Assembly: GCF_020215705.1 (NCBI RefSeq)
Contig: NZ_JAIWNB010000025.1
Location: 1 to 64,000, forward strand
Direction: 5' to 3'
Origin: Nonomuraea aurantiaca
GTDB taxonomy: Bacteria > Actinomycetota > Actinomycetes > Streptosporangiales > Streptosporangiaceae
DNA length: 64,000 bases
In this document: in pieces, positions 61,804 through 64,000 of the stretch
How the letters are laid out: the number at the start of each line of letters is the position of its first letter
Position numbering within the stretch: the stretch's first letter is position 1
The notes under the pieces: generated by a model
What the model was told of the DNA's origin: nothing
Databases searched by the model: none
The model's input: the letters and a program-made list of their open reading frames with translations, nothing else
Position numbers and translations under genes: made by a program

Positions 61804-62066
61804 ACGCGGGTGATGAGCGTCCGCACCTTCTCCATGATCGAAAGCAACGCCTTCTTCGACGGGTAGGTGTAGACGCTCTTCCTCGTGGTTCCCTTCTTGG
61901 TGCGTCGCTGGATGTGGAAGCCCAGGAAGTCGAACCCCTCGTCCAGATGGACCACGCGGGTCTTGGTCCCCGACCACCGTAAGCCCAAAAGGGCGAGCAC
62001 GTCGGAGACCTCCTCCCAGAGCGCGTCCACGTGAGCCCTTGGAACCGCATACCATGATCGCGACAT
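61798..62066 (-). pseudogene. Group II intron reverse-transcriptase scrap
   Basis: VDALWEEVSDVLALLGLRWS GTKTRVVHLDEGFDFLGFHI QRR... then KSVYTYPSKKALLSIMEKVR TLI matches the end of the RT domain of LtrA-type maturases (the KT..V.H...GFDFLGF signature). The YADD catalytic box and maturase domain are missing. It abuts the PadR scrap, so a retroelement once inserted here. Confidence 0.7.
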
Positions 62067-62129
62067 CGTCCGCTTATCGCCGTCCGAAAAGCCGGATAAG
62101 TTCCGAGCGCCTTCACTAAGATCGTCTCC

Positions 62130-62453
62130 ATGAAGAATGGAATCATGGCTGTGGTGATGGCCGCGACCGTTGCGGCGCTCATCCCCGTCGCACCAGGCAC
62201 GGCCCTGGCCGAACCGATCCCCGAGGGGTGTCACAGCGGTTTCTACTACCAGAACTACAGGACGTGGGCCAGCTGCGACAGAGGCGCGGGGTACGTGCGG
62301 GCCATAGCTACGTGTCCCACCAGCTCAGGCTCCACGAAGGTACTCGGCCCGTGGGTCGTGGTCCAGCCGGGCATCGACGGGCAGTCGGTTGCCACCTGCC
62401 CGAACCACAACCGCAAGGCCCTCGCCCACGGCTTTGACATCAAGAAGTACTAA
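62130..62453 (+). CDS. Small secreted Cys-containing protein
   Basis: 107 residues. Signal peptide MKNGIMAVVMAATVAALIPV, cleavage near ALA-E. Mature part with four Cys (EGCHSG, ASCDRG, ATCPTSSG, VATCPNH), likely two disulfides; it resembles short exported actinomycete proteins. ATG 62130; TAA 62451-62453. Unknown role. Confidence 0.7.
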   Translation: MKNGIMAVVMAATVAALIPVAPGTALAEPIPEGCHSGFYYQNYRTWASCDRGAGYVRAIATCPTSSGSTKVLGPWVVVQPGIDGQSVATCPNHNRKALAHGFDIKKY

Positions 62454-62766
62454 CGGATCTTCGCAAGGGGCGGGCACTGGCAGAATCCAGCGATCGAGTG
62501 ATCGTATTTCTCGGCATCGGCTGGGCCCCCCGCTGTGCGCCGTGGCGAACTGCCCGCGCTGCGTAGCGCCGGCATTCGGCGGTTGGTGACATGTCTGTTG
62601 CTCAAAACCATCTTGTCGCGAGACAGGTGCGGCGCTGAGATCGAATCCGCCGCACCTTCTGCGCATCACCGACCGTCAGGCCATCTCAGCAAGGCCGCGA
62701 GCGGCCACCATAATGAGCATTCCGCGCGTGCTGGCAGGTCCGCATTCTGCCAGCACGCGAAGATCA
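62454..62766. other. Intergenic
   Basis: 313 bp without a supported gene or hairpin. Confidence 0.35.
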
Positions 62767-62985
62767 TTACGGCTTGTGAAGATCACCAGTCGTTGCCGCC
62801 TCACGCCGCTCTAACTCGCCCGGCTCCCCCACGGTGATGAGCCCCAGGTTGACCAGCGCGTCCACGTCGGACTGGTTGAGACCGTACTCCGGGATGTCCT
62901 CGGACGAGCCGTACAGGACTAGGCTCCCGTGCTCGGCCAGCTTGCCCAGGAATTCCAGCCGGCGCGGGGTGAGACGCGGGGTCAT
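62767..62985 (-). CDS. Small hypothetical protein
   Basis: 72 residues: MTPRLTPRRLEFLGKLAEHG, SLVLYGSSEDIPEYGLNQSD VDALVNLGLITVGE. It has the pattern of a helix-turn-helix or small winged unit but no clear DNA-binding signature. ATG 62985 with GGAGAAAGC upstream. Stands alone, minus strand. Confidence 0.6.
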   Translation of the reverse strand: MTPRLTPRRLEFLGKLAEHGSLVLYGSSEDIPEYGLNQSDVDALVNLGLITVGEPGELERREAATTGDLHKP

Positions 62986-63249
62986 GCTTTCTCCATCAGG
63001 CGTCACCACCCGGCAGGACGAAGGAGGCGCAGGAGAGCTTCGCATCCTCAAAACGGTGACGCAGCGTGCTGAGGGTGCGGCGTGGCGACAACTGCCGTTC
63101 ACCCCCGTTTGTGCACTCACTGAAGATCGTTTAGCGTGGCCCCGTCCGCTGCCTCCAGGACTTCGGCAGTGCCCTGCGGTGCCGGCTGACGCGCGCCATA
63201 GATGCGCCAGCTCTCCTACGTCTAAGGGTGCGAGACACGAGGAGAGCCC

Positions 63250-63756
63250 TTGCACCCTGACCATCAGCGCGACTTCACCGAGTTCGTCGCCAGCAGATCC
63301 GACAGCTTGATCAGGCTCGCCTACGTCCTGACCAACGACCAGCACGCCGCCGAGGACCTGCTGCAGACGGCGCTGGCCAAGACAGCCACCCGCTGGCGGC
63401 GGATCCGAGACAACCCGGAGGCGTACGTGCGCCGGGTCATGTACCACGAACAGGTCGGGCGGTGGCGCAGCCCGCGCTGGGGCCGCGAACGCGTGCTCGA
63501 AGCGCCTCCCGATCACGGCGTGGCCGACCGCACCTCCGAGGTGGAGACCCGCATCACGCTGGCCAAGGCGTTACGGGTCCTGCCCGCGCGCAAACGAGCG
63601 GTGCTGGTGCTGCGCTACTACGAAGATCTCCCGGAGTCCGAGGTCGCCAAGATCATGGGCTGCTCGGTGGGCACCGTACGCAGCCAAACCCATCAAGCCG
63701 TCGCCCGCCTGCGCAAGCTGGTCGGCGAGAGCGTCATCCTGGAGGGCCTGCAGTGA
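63250..63756 (+). CDS. SigE-family ECF sigma factor
   Basis: 168 residues. Region 2: FTEFVASRSDSLIRLAYVLT NDQHAAEDLLQTALAKTATR W. Region 4: KALRVLPARKRAVLVLRYYE DLPESEVAKIMGCSVGTVRS QTHQAVARLRKL. TTG start at 63250 with GAGGAGAG upstream. The next gene overlaps (GTGA at 63753) and encodes a membrane protein that is probably its regulator. Confidence 0.88.
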   Translation: MHPDHQRDFTEFVASRSDSLIRLAYVLTNDQHAAEDLLQTALAKTATRWRRIRDNPEAYVRRVMYHEQVGRWRSPRWGRERVLEAPPDHGVADRTSEVETRITLAKALRVLPARKRAVLVLRYYEDLPESEVAKIMGCSVGTVRSQTHQAVARLRKLVGESVILEGLQ

Positions 63757-64000
63757 CCATCGACGAACGGCGGATCGCCGAAGAGCTGCGCCTGATGGCC
63801 GGCGAAGCCACCCCTGTGGACCCGCTGGCTCATGCCACGCGGGCTCTCGCCCGGCGCCGGCGCCGGGCGTGGTCGGTCGCCGGCCTCACGACGGTGGCCG
63901 TGACCGCCACGGTGGCCGCCACGGTGATCGCGGCGCTGGCCCTGCCCCCCCGGGACACCCCCGGCCCGGCCACCGCTGCCGGTGTGGCGGCCCTGCCGGA
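63753..64000 (+). CDS. Membrane partner of the SigE-type sigma factor (partial)
   Basis: Starts at GTG 63753, overlapping the sigma stop, and runs off the window end. Visible: EELRLMAGEATPVDPLAHAT RALARRRRRAW, one membrane span (SVAGLTTVAVTATVAATVIA ALAL) and the start of an outside part (PPRDTPGPATAAG). Typical anti-sigma-like or CU044-like partner. Confidence 0.7.
   Translation, partial: MTIDERRIAEELRLMAGEATPVDPLAHATRALARRRRRAWSVAGLTTVAVTATVAATVIAALALPPRDTPGPATAAGVAALP

Noticed and set aside
1..64000. tRNA or rRNA genes
   Set aside because: I looked for cloverleaf arms and rRNA core sequences by eye and found none; a covariance-model scan was not possible.

Overview
The window is high-GC actinomycete DNA. 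Many GTG and TTG starts, SARP/AfsR regulators, SigE-type and other ECF sigma factors with CU044_5270-like partners, an F420-dependent oxidoreductase, a kinase-WD40 protein and NF041680-type transposase remnants all fit a Streptosporangiales/Nonomuraea-like chromosome. It looks like an accessory, actively decaying part of the genome: about a fifth of the genes I can recognise are frameshifted, carry an in-frame stop, or are truncated, and at least five mobile-element remnants are present.

Layout. 1-2.65 kb: right end of an IS21-like element, two decayed genes and an apparently complete IS630-family element (TA duplication, inverted repeats) whose transposase is split at a canonical -1 slippery heptamer. 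2.7-15.6 kb: a defence region with three predicted modification-dependent (type IV) restriction enzymes: a SauUSI-like PLD-helicase-DUF3427 protein, an SRA-HNH nuclease and a GmrSD-type DUF262/DUF1524 protein with an alkyltransferase-like domain. Between them lie a small GntR module, a CPBP protease and decayed genes. 15.8-30.8 kb: small metabolic and regulatory genes (four VOC genes or remnants, MarR, GNAT, DinB, GDPD, methyltransferase, PadR, ECF sigma), with a DUF3592 gene present as two near-identical copies and one scrap. 30.8-38.2 kb: a secreted protein flanked by a repeated 41-bp element, a NarL-type two-component system, a membrane protein and a DHFR-like gene. 38.26-40.84 kb: a transposon-like unit with IS5-type inverted ends and a TAA duplication that carries an SDR gene and its MerR regulator. 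40.8-45.5 kb: redox enzymes with LysR and TetR regulators.

45.5-51.0 kb holds the most interesting locus. A SARP regulator and an AfsR-like SARP-NB-ARC-TPR regulator stand back to back with overlapping direct repeats between them. They sit beside a HExxH peptide-modification enzyme with a PqqD-like C-terminus. Immediately upstream of that enzyme, separated by a strong hairpin, is a 41-codon gene that looks like its precursor peptide. This is a candidate minimal RiPP pathway with no radical-SAM partner in view.

51-64 kb: an F420/PPOX oxidoreductase with a probably leaderless promoter, a DUF4345/TetR pair sharing a large two-part operator, secreted hydrolases, a WD40 kinase frameshifted at a G6 run, a RICIN metalloprotease, a cluster of gene scraps (SDR, PadR, group II intron reverse transcriptase) and, at the right edge, a SigE-family sigma factor with its membrane partner cut by the window end.
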